DNA of 50,529 bases, taken from assembly GCA_020061105.1 (NCBI GenBank), contig JAGUYW010000089.1:1-50529 (forward strand), given 5' to 3'. A program made the translations under genes and the position numbers. Below the pieces are notes generated by a model. That model did not search any database and was not told the DNA's origin. It saw only the letters and a list, made by a program, of their open reading frames with translations. Source of the stretch: Anaerolineales bacterium (GTDB lineage Bacteria; Chloroflexota; Anaerolineae; Anaerolineales; UBA4823). Of the stretch, positions 18,813 to 26,126 are shown in pieces. The first letter of the stretch is position 1. Each line of letters starts with the position of its first letter.

Positions 18813-19441
18813 GCCGCCGCCTTTCCGCCTGAACCATTCAACAGCGCCTGAACCTGTGCACACGCCTGCGCTGAATTGCGGAAATGTACCGCATGCAGCC
18901 CAGCAGCTTGTGCAGCGAGGATGTTGTGCTCGAAATCATCGATAAAAATAGCCTGCTCAGGCGCAACTCCTAGCCGCTCAACAGCGATCTGGTAGATGCG
19001 CGGGTCGGGCTTCATCATTCCTTCTTCAGCGGAGACCACAATGTCATCGAAATAGTGATCGATTTTGAGTACTTTCTCCAGGAACATTCGTAAATCGTCG
19101 AAGGCGTTACTGAGCAAACCCACCCGGTAGGCAGGGCGTAGTTGCTCGATATAAGCCAGCAAATCCATATCGATGCGGTCGCCGGCGAAGAACTGCGCCT
19201 GCAAGGCGCGCATCTCTTCCACCGGCCAATCAAACTCGCGGCATAGATCCTGCCAGTGCTGGGTAGCGCTAACCTCGCCGCGCTGGGCGCGATGCCCGGC
19301 CTGTCTGCCAAAGACGCGTTCTTCCATTTCGAATCGATCCATCCCCAGGCGCTGCGCCAGAGCCTGGCGTGGGGCGGGGTCTTCTGTGCGCAAAAGTACC
19401 CCGCCCATATCCCAAATGACTGCTCGAATGGTCATGCTCAC
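18809..19441 (-). CDS. HAD-superfamily hydrolase
   Basis: 210 residues. Motif I is VIWDMGGVLL near residue 9, with the nucleophilic Asp but Gly in place of the second Asp. Motif II is LLSNAF near residue 110, motif III lysine is in MMKPDPRIYQIA near 147, and motif IV is FIDDFEHN near 167. The cap is helical, as in the epoxide-hydrolase-N/phosphatase subgroup. It starts a set of ATGA-coupled genes (HAD, amidase, MFS). Confidence 0.88.
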   Translation of the reverse strand: MSMTIRAVIWDMGGVLLRTEDPAPRQALAQRLGMDRFEMEERVFGRQAGHRAQRGEVSATQHWQDLCREFDWPVEEMRALQAQFFAGDRIDMDLLAYIEQLRPAYRVGLLSNAFDDLRMFLEKVLKIDHYFDDIVVSAEEGMMKPDPRIYQIAVERLGVAPEQAIFIDDFEHNILAAQAAGLHAVHFRNSAQACAQVQALLNGSGGKAAA

Positions 19442-19499
19442 CTCCGTGAAGTTTTCCCTGCCAAGGGTGTGGAATGAGAAAAGCCACGCGGCGATTGTA

Positions 19500-20507
19500 T
19501 CATATGCTTTGGGTGCTCAGTTCGACCCCAGGGCGCATTTCCATTTCATAAATGGTGTATTCGTGCTGCGGGTCCGGGCGCATACCGGCCTTGAGATACA
19601 GGTCAGTCGCTCCGGTCAGGCTGGCGCCATCCACGCCCAGGCCGACCTGGCGCTTGCCGCGCTGGCGGAACTGCTCGAACGAATGGTGCAGCAGCGCTTT
19701 ACCCAGGCCTCGACGTCGCCAGGCGCGCTGCACGCCCAAGGATCCCACCCAGCCCATCTCGGGGTAGCCATCGGTGTGTGGATAACACAACGACGTGCCA
19801 ACGATCTGGTCGCCATCCAGCGCCAGGAACCAAAGCTGTGGATCGAAGTATTCGCTGGTTTTCATAAAGTGCATCCAGCGCTCAAAATCCTGATCGAGCG
19901 AATGCTCGACGTGGCCCCAGTGGTCGCGGAAAGCATCGTTCACGGCTTCGAGCACAGCGCGTTCTTCCTGACCGACTCGCATGGTGCGCACGGTGATGCC
20001 TTGCGGCCACTGCGGAGGGGTGACGGGGTGATCTTCCAGGTCGATGACCATGCGCAGGTTACGGCGGATGGCGGTAAAACCTTCATCTTCAAACAGACGC
20101 CTGGCAGATTGAAACTGGCTGGGCACATATCCCAGCAGCGCCACGCGCGCTTCAGGCGGCGCTTTGGGGATCGCCGTTGCAGCGCGTTCTTTCACCCATC
20201 CAAGCAGCGCAGTGCCAATGCCCTGGTCCTGATACTGCGGGTGAACGCGCCCCCAGCACGAAATGCGCGTGTGTGGGTCGTTGAGGTCCCAGACCTCGTA
20301 ATAACCCACCACCTGTCCTTCTGCAGTTTTCACCAGACGCTGATCACGCTGCATGTCCAAACCCGGTGAGTTCCATTCGGTGCGGATATCTTCCAGATCG
20401 AACTTTTGAACGCTCAGGCTGTCGAGCGAACACAGGTTGAACATTTCTACAGTAGCTTCCAGGTCGGCCATTTGCGGCGCGACCAATCGATAACCATTGG
20501 ATGACAT
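19500..20507 (-). CDS. Two-domain GNAT acetyltransferase
   Basis: 335 residues with two GNAT domains. The first has HPQYQDQGIGTALLGWVKER near residue 90, the second RAWRRRGLGKALLHHSFEQF near 265. It is a paralogue of the 15204-16184 gene and has the same layout. It lies 18 bases after the RimL-type genes and 58 bases before the HAD gene, so probably belongs to the same transcript. The acceptor molecule is unknown. Confidence 0.85.
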   Translation of the reverse strand: MSSNGYRLVAPQMADLEATVEMFNLCSLDSLSVQKFDLEDIRTEWNSPGLDMQRDQRLVKTAEGQVVGYYEVWDLNDPHTRISCWGRVHPQYQDQGIGTALLGWVKERAATAIPKAPPEARVALLGYVPSQFQSARRLFEDEGFTAIRRNLRMVIDLEDHPVTPPQWPQGITVRTMRVGQEERAVLEAVNDAFRDHWGHVEHSLDQDFERWMHFMKTSEYFDPQLWFLALDGDQIVGTSLCYPHTDGYPEMGWVGSLGVQRAWRRRGLGKALLHHSFEQFRQRGKRQVGLGVDGASLTGATDLYLKAGMRPDPQHEYTIYEMEMRPGVELSTQSI

Positions 20508-20525
20508 ACAAACCTCTTTTCTGCA

Positions 20526-21101
20526 TCAAGGATTGGTTTCGGCGTGTTGTTGTCGTCTTAACCAATCTGCCTTTAAAATGCCCATGAACAAAATATCGTA
20601 GCGCTGCCCTTCTTTGTTTATCCATTGACGGGCGCGCCCTTCCAGGGTGAAACCGGCCTTTTCATAGGAGCGGATGGCACGCGGGTTATAGTCGAAGACC
20701 GTCAGAGAAACCCGCTGCAGGTTCAGCTCGGTAAAGGCATACCGCAGGATGATGCGCATGGCGTCGGTGCCGTAGCCTTTGCCCCAATCGGCGCGCTCGC
20801 CAATCGAGATGCCCACAAAGGTGTCGCCATGATTCCACCCCACACCGTCGAGGCCGATCTCGCCAATCAAGCGATCATCCTGTAGAGAGCGAATGACGAA
20901 CTGGTACAGGTGAATCGAATCTTCTTCCATCACCTTTTCCCAATACTTCTGGCTGGCTTTCTGCGAGTAGGGTTGGGCGATCCCGGAAGACATCAAACGC
21001 CAATACCACGAATCGCGCCCCCAGGCGACGGTGGCTTTCGCCATGCTTTCGGCGTCCACCGCCGACAGGCGCACCAGGTCGCCACGGAAACTATCTTTCA
21101 T
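20526..21101 (-). CDS. RimJ/RimL-type GNAT acetyltransferase (third of three)
   Basis: 191 residues from the ATG at 21101, in an ATGA overlap with the preceding paralogue. The pattern GERADWGKGYGTDAMRIILRY near residue 107 is the acetyl-CoA loop, followed by the RimJ/RimL signature YNPRAIRSYEKAGF. These enzymes acetylate N-terminal amines of proteins or amines of small molecules such as peptides and antibiotics. It is one of three tandem copies that clearly arose by duplication. Confidence 0.87.
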   Translation of the reverse strand: MKDSFRGDLVRLSAVDAESMAKATVAWGRDSWYWRLMSSGIAQPYSQKASQKYWEKVMEEDSIHLYQFVIRSLQDDRLIGEIGLDGVGWNHGDTFVGISIGERADWGKGYGTDAMRIILRYAFTELNLQRVSLTVFDYNPRAIRSYEKAGFTLEGRARQWINKEGQRYDILFMGILKADWLRRQQHAETNP

Positions 21102-21649
21102 CCCTGCCACTCCTCGCGCAAGATGCCCATGATCAAACAGTCAGCTCGCTCGCCGTCGCGATGCAGGCGATCCCGTTCGCGGCCTTCTACATTGAAACCG
21201 GCTTTCTCGTAGGAACGGATCGCTCGCTGGTTATAAGCAAACACTCCCAGGGTGACGCGGTGCAGGTTCAACTCGGTGAAACCATAGCGCAGGATGACCC
21301 GCATGGCATCGGTGCCATAGCCGTTATTCCAATAGTTACGCTCGCCAATCCCAATCCCCACCCAGGCATCGCGATGGCTCCAGGCACCGACAAACAGGCC
21401 AATGAAGCCGATATGGTGGTCGCCTTCCAGGGTGTGCATATGAAAGAAGAATTCGTTCGGCTCTTCTTTCTCAAGATCTTTCTCAATCCATTCCTTGATC
21501 TTCTTTGGAGACCACAGTTGAGACGGGTCCATATCCAAAAGGCGGTAGTATTCCGAATCGCGATCCCAGCGCGCAAAAGCTTTGCCTGCCAGTTCGGGTT
21601 CTTCAGCGGTCAGCCGCACAAGTTCTCCACGAAACAAATCTGTGTTCAT
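21098..21649 (-). CDS. RimJ/RimL-type GNAT acetyltransferase (second of three)
   Basis: 183 residues from the ATG at 21649, with AAGGAG seven bases upstream and an ATGA overlap with the preceding gene. Acetyl-CoA loop GERNYWNNGYGTDAMRVILR, then YNQRAIRSYEKAGF. A long upstream extension of the frame runs through the preceding gene and is not supported. It is nearest to the third copy in sequence. Confidence 0.87.
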   Translation of the reverse strand: MNTDLFRGELVRLTAEEPELAGKAFARWDRDSEYYRLLDMDPSQLWSPKKIKEWIEKDLEKEEPNEFFFHMHTLEGDHHIGFIGLFVGAWSHRDAWVGIGIGERNYWNNGYGTDAMRVILRYGFTELNLHRVTLGVFAYNQRAIRSYEKAGFNVEGRERDRLHRDGERADCLIMGILREEWQG

Positions 21650-22221
21650 TGCTCGCTCCTTGCTTGCCATTCCTGGCGTAAAATGCCAAAATGCAGCAGG
21701 TCCCAACGCCGTCCATCGCGGTCTAAGGCCTGGCGGCGGCGCACTTCTTCGGTGAAACCAGCTTTTTGCACAATATGCACAGCCACCGGGTTGTATTCTG
21801 GCACAACCGCGGTCAGGCGGTGCAGATTTAATTCGTGAAACGCATAGCGCATCAAAAGTTGCAGCGCTTCGGTTCCATAGCCCTTGCCACGCTCCTCGGC
21901 CTCGCCGATGCCCATGCGCAGATAGCCGTTTCCGTTTGTCCACTCAATCCAATCTAACCTGGCAAAACCGATCAGGCGATCATCCGGACGCAGGCGGATG
22001 GTGAAATAGAACAGGTTGCGTTTTTCTTCCATCTCTTTCTCGATGGCTTCATATTGCTTTTTCAGTTTCGCAGCCGAAAGCGGGCGCGCCGGTTCCGGAC
22101 TCAGCATGCGCAAATAAGCGGCGTCGTGCGTCCATTTTGATTCGATCTCGGGGTCTTTCTCGTGATCGATATGCGCCAGGCAAATTCTTTCCCCTTCATA
22201 CAATGATTTGCTGATATCCAT
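21646..22221 (-). CDS. RimJ/RimL-type GNAT acetyltransferase (first of three)
   Basis: 191 residues from the ATG at 22221, chosen because AAGGAG lies nine bases upstream and the upstream frame has no family match. Acetyl-CoA loop region GEAEERGKGYGTEALQLLMRY and YNPVAVHIVQKAGF identify the family. It is the most divergent of the three copies. It follows the ABC gene with a 73-base gap that contains a large hairpin. Confidence 0.87.
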   Translation of the reverse strand: MDISKSLYEGERICLAHIDHEKDPEIESKWTHDAAYLRMLSPEPARPLSAAKLKKQYEAIEKEMEEKRNLFYFTIRLRPDDRLIGFARLDWIEWTNGNGYLRMGIGEAEERGKGYGTEALQLLMRYAFHELNLHRLTAVVPEYNPVAVHIVQKAGFTEEVRRRQALDRDGRRWDLLHFGILRQEWQARSEQ

Positions 22222-22244
22222 TTCATTAATCTCCTTCGATATTG

Positions 22245-22284
22245 CCGGCGCAACAACAACTTGTGGTAAGCGTTGCTGCGCCGG
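22245..22284 (-). terminator. Intergenic hairpin between ABC ATPase and first RimL-type gene
   Basis: Arms 22245-22257 (CCGGCGCAACAAC) and 22272-22284 form a 13-base-pair stem with one wobble pair and a 14-base loop. No T-run follows on the minus strand, so it is more likely a processing, stability or partial attenuation element than a full terminator. Confidence 0.45.
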
Positions 22285-22294
22285 ATCTGATTGT

Positions 22295-23053
22295 TTAGAG
22301 TAAAACCCGCTTGATGCCGGGTGGGGTGTCAATGGCGGCAATCTTGCCATCGTCCATCAAGGCGATGCGGTCGCACAAGGCGCTGGCTTCAACCAGGTCG
22401 CGGGTGGCTAACAAGACGGTCACACCATGCAGGTCACGATACTCACGCAGCAGGTTATGGATCGCAGTCTTCGAGCGAACATCCAGGTTGGCGGTCGGCT
22501 CATCCAACAACAACAAGCGTGGGCGGGCGAGCAAGGCGCGCGCCAGTTCCACTTTTTTCTGGCTCACCAGGTGCAGTTCGCTCATCGGGTTTTGCAAGTC
22601 GGATTCATCCAACCCGAGGCGCCCCAGGATTTCGACCGCCTGGCGGCGCAGTTCGACATAACGGGCAGCCGTGGGGCGTGCGCCATAGAACAGGTTGTCT
22701 AGCGGGGAAAGCTTCTTGAAGAAGCTGGCGCCTCCCGAGATGCGGTTGGTCATCTGCTGCACCTGCTGCGAGTGGCTGACGACGTCGTAGCCGAAGACGC
22801 GCAAGCGACCACTATCCGGCAGCAGCAAGGTAGCCAACAAACGCAGCAGGGTTGACTTGCCTGAGCCGCTCGGTCCGACCACGCCGAAGATCTCGCTGCG
22901 ATGCACATGGAATGAGATATGATCGACCGCTACCACCTCTTTCAGGGCTTCGTTGAAACGGCTGTCCAACTGTCCATACTGCCGTCCCCACCCCGCCAGG
23001 TGTGAGCCGCCAAATTTTTTACAGGCATTGTATACACTGACTGCTTCAGACAT
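22295..23053 (-). CDS. ABC transporter ATP-binding protein with degenerate motifs
   Basis: 252 residues from the ATG at 23053, which has GGAGG five bases upstream; a TTG six codons earlier is less likely. Walker A is GPSGSGKST near residue 58 and Walker B is LLLLDEPTANLD near 178, with the catalytic Glu. The signature position reads LHLVS instead of LSGGQ, no clear Q-loop glutamine is seen (RISGGASFF), and the switch histidine is replaced (LLATRDLVEA, where ATHD is usual). No permease gene is adjacent. It could be a regulator, or an ATPase partner of a permease encoded elsewhere. Confidence 0.85.
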   Translation of the reverse strand: MSEAVSVYNACKKFGGSHLAGWGRQYGQLDSRFNEALKEVVAVDHISFHVHRSEIFGVVGPSGSGKSTLLRLLATLLLPDSGRLRVFGYDVVSHSQQVQQMTNRISGGASFFKKLSPLDNLFYGARPTAARYVELRRQAVEILGRLGLDESDLQNPMSELHLVSQKKVELARALLARPRLLLLDEPTANLDVRSKTAIHNLLREYRDLHGVTVLLATRDLVEASALCDRIALMDDGKIAAIDTPPGIKRVLL

Positions 23054-23083
23054 CTCGTCCTCCACTTCCAAACCTTACACTTC

Positions 23084-23119
23084 AAAAAAAACAGCCACCG
23101 GACATCGCGCCCGTGGCTG
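23084..23119 (-). terminator. Rho-independent terminator 2 (proximal to ABC gene)
   Basis: Stem CAGCCAC (23092-23098) with GTGGCTG (23113-23119), followed on the minus strand by eight T (23084-23091). It lies only about 30 bases before the ABC start codon, so transcription into the ABC gene requires read-through or regulation here. Confidence 0.7.
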
Positions 23120-23135
23120 GAGAAGGTCTAAAAGC

Positions 23136-23173
23136 AAAAAAACAGCCACGGGGTGGAGGCGCCCGTGGCTGTT
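23136..23173 (-). terminator. Rho-independent terminator 1 (after the 29-codon ORF)
   Basis: A perfect 12-base-pair stem (23141-23152 with 23162-23173) and a 9-base loop, followed on the minus strand by seven T (23136-23142, partly in the stem). The stem shares ACAGCCAC/GTGGCT with terminator 2, so the pair look duplicated. Confidence 0.85.
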
Positions 23174-23200
23174 CACGACACTCGGTTAGTTATCTACCGG

Positions 23201-23290
23201 TCAACAGGCGCACTCCGACAAGGAATAAGCAGCACCACCGCCGATCACGGCGATGCAAGCGCAATAGATTTGTGCAAATGTGTTATTCAT
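23201..23290 (-). CDS. 29-residue Cys-containing peptide (unknown)
   Basis: A short ORF with four cysteines arranged as two CxC pairs, at residues 10 and 12 and at the C-terminal 27 and 29. A hydrophobic middle (IAVIGGGAAYSL) separates them. AAGGA lies 13 bases before the ATG and 10 before an in-frame TTG one codon earlier. It has its own near-consensus promoter (23343-23370), a palindrome in its leader and two tandem terminators after it, so it behaves as an independent, strongly transcribed unit. It could be a RiPP-like precursor, a small membrane or metal-binding peptide, or a leader peptide controlling the ABC gene. I do not recognise it. Confidence 0.5.
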   Translation of the reverse strand: MNNTFAQIYCACIAVIGGGAAYSLSECAC

Positions 23291-23316
23291 CAAAGTGCGT
23301 CTATCCTTTCTAAAGA

Positions 23317-23331
23317 TTAAGGTTGCCTTAA
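23317..23331. promoter_or_regulatory. Palindrome in the leader of the 29-codon ORF
   Basis: TTAAGGTTGCCTTAA is a perfect inverted repeat (six-base arms, three-base centre). It lies about ten bases downstream of the -10 box, where a bound repressor would block transcription. It could also form a weak RNA hairpin. Confidence 0.5.
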
Positions 23332-23342
23332 GCGAGGGCAAT

Positions 23343-23370
23343 ATTATCATAACATTATGGGGTTTGTCAA
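23343..23370 (-). promoter_or_regulatory. Promoter of the 29-codon ORF
   Basis: On the minus strand TTGACA (23365-23370) and GATAAT (23343-23348) are separated by 16 bases; an overlapping TAATAT (23341-23346) gives 18. The -35 is a perfect consensus. Transcription would start near 23335. Confidence 0.75.
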
Positions 23371-23400
23371 GGATTTTTTCAAATAAAAGGTAAACATACC

Positions 23401-23429
23401 TTGACAAAACGAAACAAAAAAGCGATAAT
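23401..23429 (+). promoter_or_regulatory. Promoter of the padR-type operon
   Basis: TTGACA (23401-23406), 17 bases, then GATAAT (23424-23429), close to the sigma-70 consensus. Transcription would begin inside the palindrome that follows directly. Confidence 0.78.
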
Positions 23430-23430
23430 C

Positions 23431-23470
23431 ATATATGTCGTTGTGCGACACATTGACGCACGACATATAT
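23431..23470. promoter_or_regulatory. Probable PadR operator (nested palindromes)
   Basis: Arms ATATATGTCGT (23431-23441) and ACGACATATAT (23460-23470) are exact reverse complements. Nested inside are TGTCG-5-CGACA (23436-23450) and GTGCG/CGCAC. The position directly after the -10 box fits autorepression by the PadR protein encoded just downstream; PadR sites often hold ATGT...ACAT symmetry. Confidence 0.6.
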
Positions 23471-23517
23471 TGAGTAAACTATCCAATCCATCGAATAAAC
23501 TGTCCCGTAAAACCAAC

Positions 23518-23877
23518 ATGCCAGAAACCTCCAACCTGCCGCTGACCGAAACCACTACACTGATCCTGCTCAGCCTGGCGCCAGGCCCGAGCCACGGGTA
23601 CGCTATTATGAAAGATGTGCATACCCTGAGCGAAGAACGCGTCGCCTTGAGCACAGGCACGCTCTACGGGGCGCTGAACCGCCTGTTGGAACAAGGCTGG
23701 ATCGAACGGGTGGACGACCCCCAACCTAACTCCACCCGGCGTGAACGGAAGGCCTACCGCCTCAGCGCAGTGGGACGCTCTATCCTGATTGAGGAGTTGG
23801 ATCGATTGGAAAGTCTGAACACAATTGCTCGCCAGCGCCTGAGCCCAGGGGGCTATGGAGACACCCAACAACCATGA
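23518..23877 (+). CDS. PadR family transcriptional regulator
   Basis: 119 residues from the ATG at 23518. The PadR winged helix is clear: LTETTTLILLSLAPGPSHGYAIMKDV, then LSTGTLYGALNRLLEQGWIER and the beta-wing with RRERKAYRLSAVGR. The frame is open further upstream through the operator, but that stretch has no family match. No good ribosome site precedes the ATG. It overlaps the membrane-protein gene as ATGA, a common pairing in which the PadR protein controls the membrane partner. Confidence 0.9.
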   Translation: MPETSNLPLTETTTLILLSLAPGPSHGYAIMKDVHTLSEERVALSTGTLYGALNRLLEQGWIERVDDPQPNSTRRERKAYRLSAVGRSILIEELDRLESLNTIARQRLSPGGYGDTQQP

Positions 23878-25001
23878 AAATGCTCCCCACCTGGCTACCA
23901 GCCGCTTACCGTGCCCTGCTCAGATTGTATCCCAAAGCTTTTCGGGAGGTCTACGCAGCAGAAATGCAAAGCGTTTTCACCCATGCGCTATCAGACGCCC
24001 GGCAGCGTGGCGCTCTGCCCGTGCTGAGGTTGTGCAGCCGTGAACTGCTGGAACTGCCCCTGGCCGCGCTGGTCGAACACCAGCATGAAAGGAACCGCAC
24101 CATGCTAACGAACCCGCCCGTAGCGCGCACCCCCTGGTGGATTGCCCTGGCCGCCAGCGGGCCTTTCTTTATCGCCATTCTGGATGCCGTGGCGTTAGAT
24201 GCGCCGCCAACCGTGAAGCTGGTTTTGGCGCCGTCTTTGCTGCTCTTTTGCGTGAGCATTCTGCTGGTCGAAATCATTCGCCAACGCCAGGTACCCTTCT
24301 GGGTATTGGTTTATGTGGGGTTCTTTCTCTTTGGTGCTTTCGCCAATTTAGCCGCGCCATTTCTCGATCGCATTTCCTGGATCAGAAGCCTTTACGACAG
24401 CCTGGGCGACACAGACCAACTATCCATGCGACTGGCCTGGTCTTTGTTAAGCAGCCTGAGCCTGTGGAGCATCTTGCTGCTGCTCACCGCCGCCGGATTA
24501 GGATTGGCCTGGATGCTGCCGGTGGCGCGCAACCTGGCGCGTTCGGCGCTGCAGCATTGGGATTACCTGGTGTTGTTGTTGTATGGCGCCGTGCCTTTTC
24601 TTTATTTGGTTGAATTTGACAGCTATCGTTATGATCAACCCTTCAGTTCGACAGGGATTGCTTGCCTGGGATTGGGGGTTCTTTTCTTCCTGCGCTCTCG
24701 AAGCCGCGGCGGGCGCTTGCTGGCGCTGCTGGCTGGCATGAGCGCGGCGTATTGGATCATGGCGGTTTCAAAATATTATCTGGTGCCGCTGCAAACCTGG
24801 GAATATTGGTTTAACCATAATCCCGTTGAAACCGAACGCTGGTTTGAGTCCTTGAGCACATTGCTATCCTGGGTTGTGATGCTTGGCGCCCTGAGCCTGC
24901 CCGCCTTGCTCAGCCGCTGGCAAGCGAAGGTCGCCGTCGAGGCAGAAGATGCTACGGCGCAAGAACTACCGCCGGCGCACTCAGCCCGGCCTGGCAACTG
25001 A
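23874..25001 (+). CDS. Multi-pass membrane protein paired with PadR
   Basis: 375 residues. The N-terminal 60 residues contain YRALLRLYPKAFREVYAAEM, a segment often found at the start of PadR-associated membrane proteins and permeases. About eight hydrophobic segments follow (from about residue 85 to 355), among them a pair near 120-150 and clusters near 190-230, and the C-terminus is cytoplasmic-looking and acidic. No enzymatic motif is seen. Translation is coupled to the PadR gene. The function is unknown. Confidence 0.8.
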   Translation: MKMLPTWLPAAYRALLRLYPKAFREVYAAEMQSVFTHALSDARQRGALPVLRLCSRELLELPLAALVEHQHERNRTMLTNPPVARTPWWIALAASGPFFIAILDAVALDAPPTVKLVLAPSLLLFCVSILLVEIIRQRQVPFWVLVYVGFFLFGAFANLAAPFLDRISWIRSLYDSLGDTDQLSMRLAWSLLSSLSLWSILLLLTAAGLGLAWMLPVARNLARSALQHWDYLVLLLYGAVPFLYLVEFDSYRYDQPFSSTGIACLGLGVLFFLRSRSRGGRLLALLAGMSAAYWIMAVSKYYLVPLQTWEYWFNHNPVETERWFESLSTLLSWVVMLGALSLPALLSRWQAKVAVEAEDATAQELPPAHSARPGN

Positions 25002-25007
25002 GCAGCC

Positions 25008-26036
25008 TTATTTTGTGAGCTGGTATGTGTCGATGACCACACCACGCCGGGTAATGAATTGGAAGGTCATCTGCGCAGCGTCGGCGATCACCAGCATGGC
25101 GCCATAATCATCGCGATAGCGCACCTGGGAACGCGGGTCAGGCTCCACGAAGTAGTAAATCGGCCCGCCGCCGACGCCATTGATGAATAACGGGATGCCA
25201 TCAACGATCAGGCGTTCGTAAACATGATCATGCCCCGCCATCAAAACATCGGCGCCCCACTCTACAAAAGGCCAGCGCATCCAATCGACCGGACCATGGA
25301 GGCCCGACGAATACGGGGGGTGGTGGAAATACACGACCTTCCATGGCGCTGTGGAAGCAGCCAGGCCGTCTTGCAGCCATTGGGCTTGCACTGAAATGCG
25401 GCTGACGCCGTCGGGCTCGCGCGAGTCGCTGTTGACGGCAAAGAAATGCAAAGGCCCCCAGGTGAAATCGTAATAGCGCTCGTTGCCCGGCAGCGTGAAA
25501 TAGTCGAAGTAAGCCTGGGCCCGGTTAGTATCCCAATCGTGGTTGCCGATGGTTGGGAAAAAGCGGTTCTGGTCTGCACCGGGGCCATATGTCCCTACAT
25601 AGGGATAAATATATTCGTGGTAAAACTGGCCGATATTGGCGTCGATGGTCTCCGCCGCCCCGCTGGGATAGTTGTTATCGCCAACGGTAATGATGAAATC
25701 GGGCTGCCAGCTTTTGACCAGGTTGGCGACATCGGCGGCGTTCTGGTCGCCCTGTCCGTAATCGCCAATCACGGCAAAGCGCACCGGCGCCGGGGTAGGT
25801 GTCAGCGTGGGAGGCGGGTCGGTGGGCGTTGGCGAAGGCAGCGGCGTTGCCGTAGGTGGGGCCGGCGGCGGCAATGTGGCAGTCGAGAGCGCCTCAACCG
25901 GCGTCGTGGTGGCTTGCACACCACCCCTTAAATCGTCCGGCTGCGTGGTGGTGAGGTTGCACGCCAGAGATGCGGCAAATAAAGCCAGTAAAATAATTCC
26001 TACAGTCGCAGCCCGGATAGGCGCTGTGCGTTTCAT
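25008..26036 (-). CDS. Secreted metallophosphoesterase lipoprotein
   Basis: 342 residues. A signal peptide ends in a lipobox (LFAASLAC, Cys near residue 26), and a Thr/Pro-rich spacer runs to about residue 85. The calcineurin-like fold follows: FAVIGDYGQGDQNA, TVGDNNYPSG, TIGNHDWDTN, then YFHHPPYSSG and MAGHDHVYERL, which supply all the metal ligands. The layout resembles purple-acid-phosphatase-like enzymes. It is anchored outside the membrane; the substrate is unknown. It converges on the plus-strand membrane-protein gene with only 6 bases between. Confidence 0.9.
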   Translation of the reverse strand: MKRTAPIRAATVGIILLALFAASLACNLTTTQPDDLRGGVQATTTPVEALSTATLPPPAPPTATPLPSPTPTDPPPTLTPTPAPVRFAVIGDYGQGDQNAADVANLVKSWQPDFIITVGDNNYPSGAAETIDANIGQFYHEYIYPYVGTYGPGADQNRFFPTIGNHDWDTNRAQAYFDYFTLPGNERYYDFTWGPLHFFAVNSDSREPDGVSRISVQAQWLQDGLAASTAPWKVVYFHHPPYSSGLHGPVDWMRWPFVEWGADVLMAGHDHVYERLIVDGIPLFINGVGGGPIYYFVEPDPRSQVRYRDDYGAMLVIADAAQMTFQFITRRGVVIDTYQLTK

Positions 26037-26126
26037 TACTTCTCCTCAATCCCCTTGTTGTGATCAAAGTTGGTTTTTTTCAGCAGGCGTCATACACGCC
26101 TATCATGCATCGCCCGCTTGAGCAGT

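Noticed and set aside
23401-23517. Upstream extension of the PadR protein from the TTG at 23401
   Set aside because: That TTG is the -35 box of the promoter and the extension would run through the operator; the family match begins after 23518.
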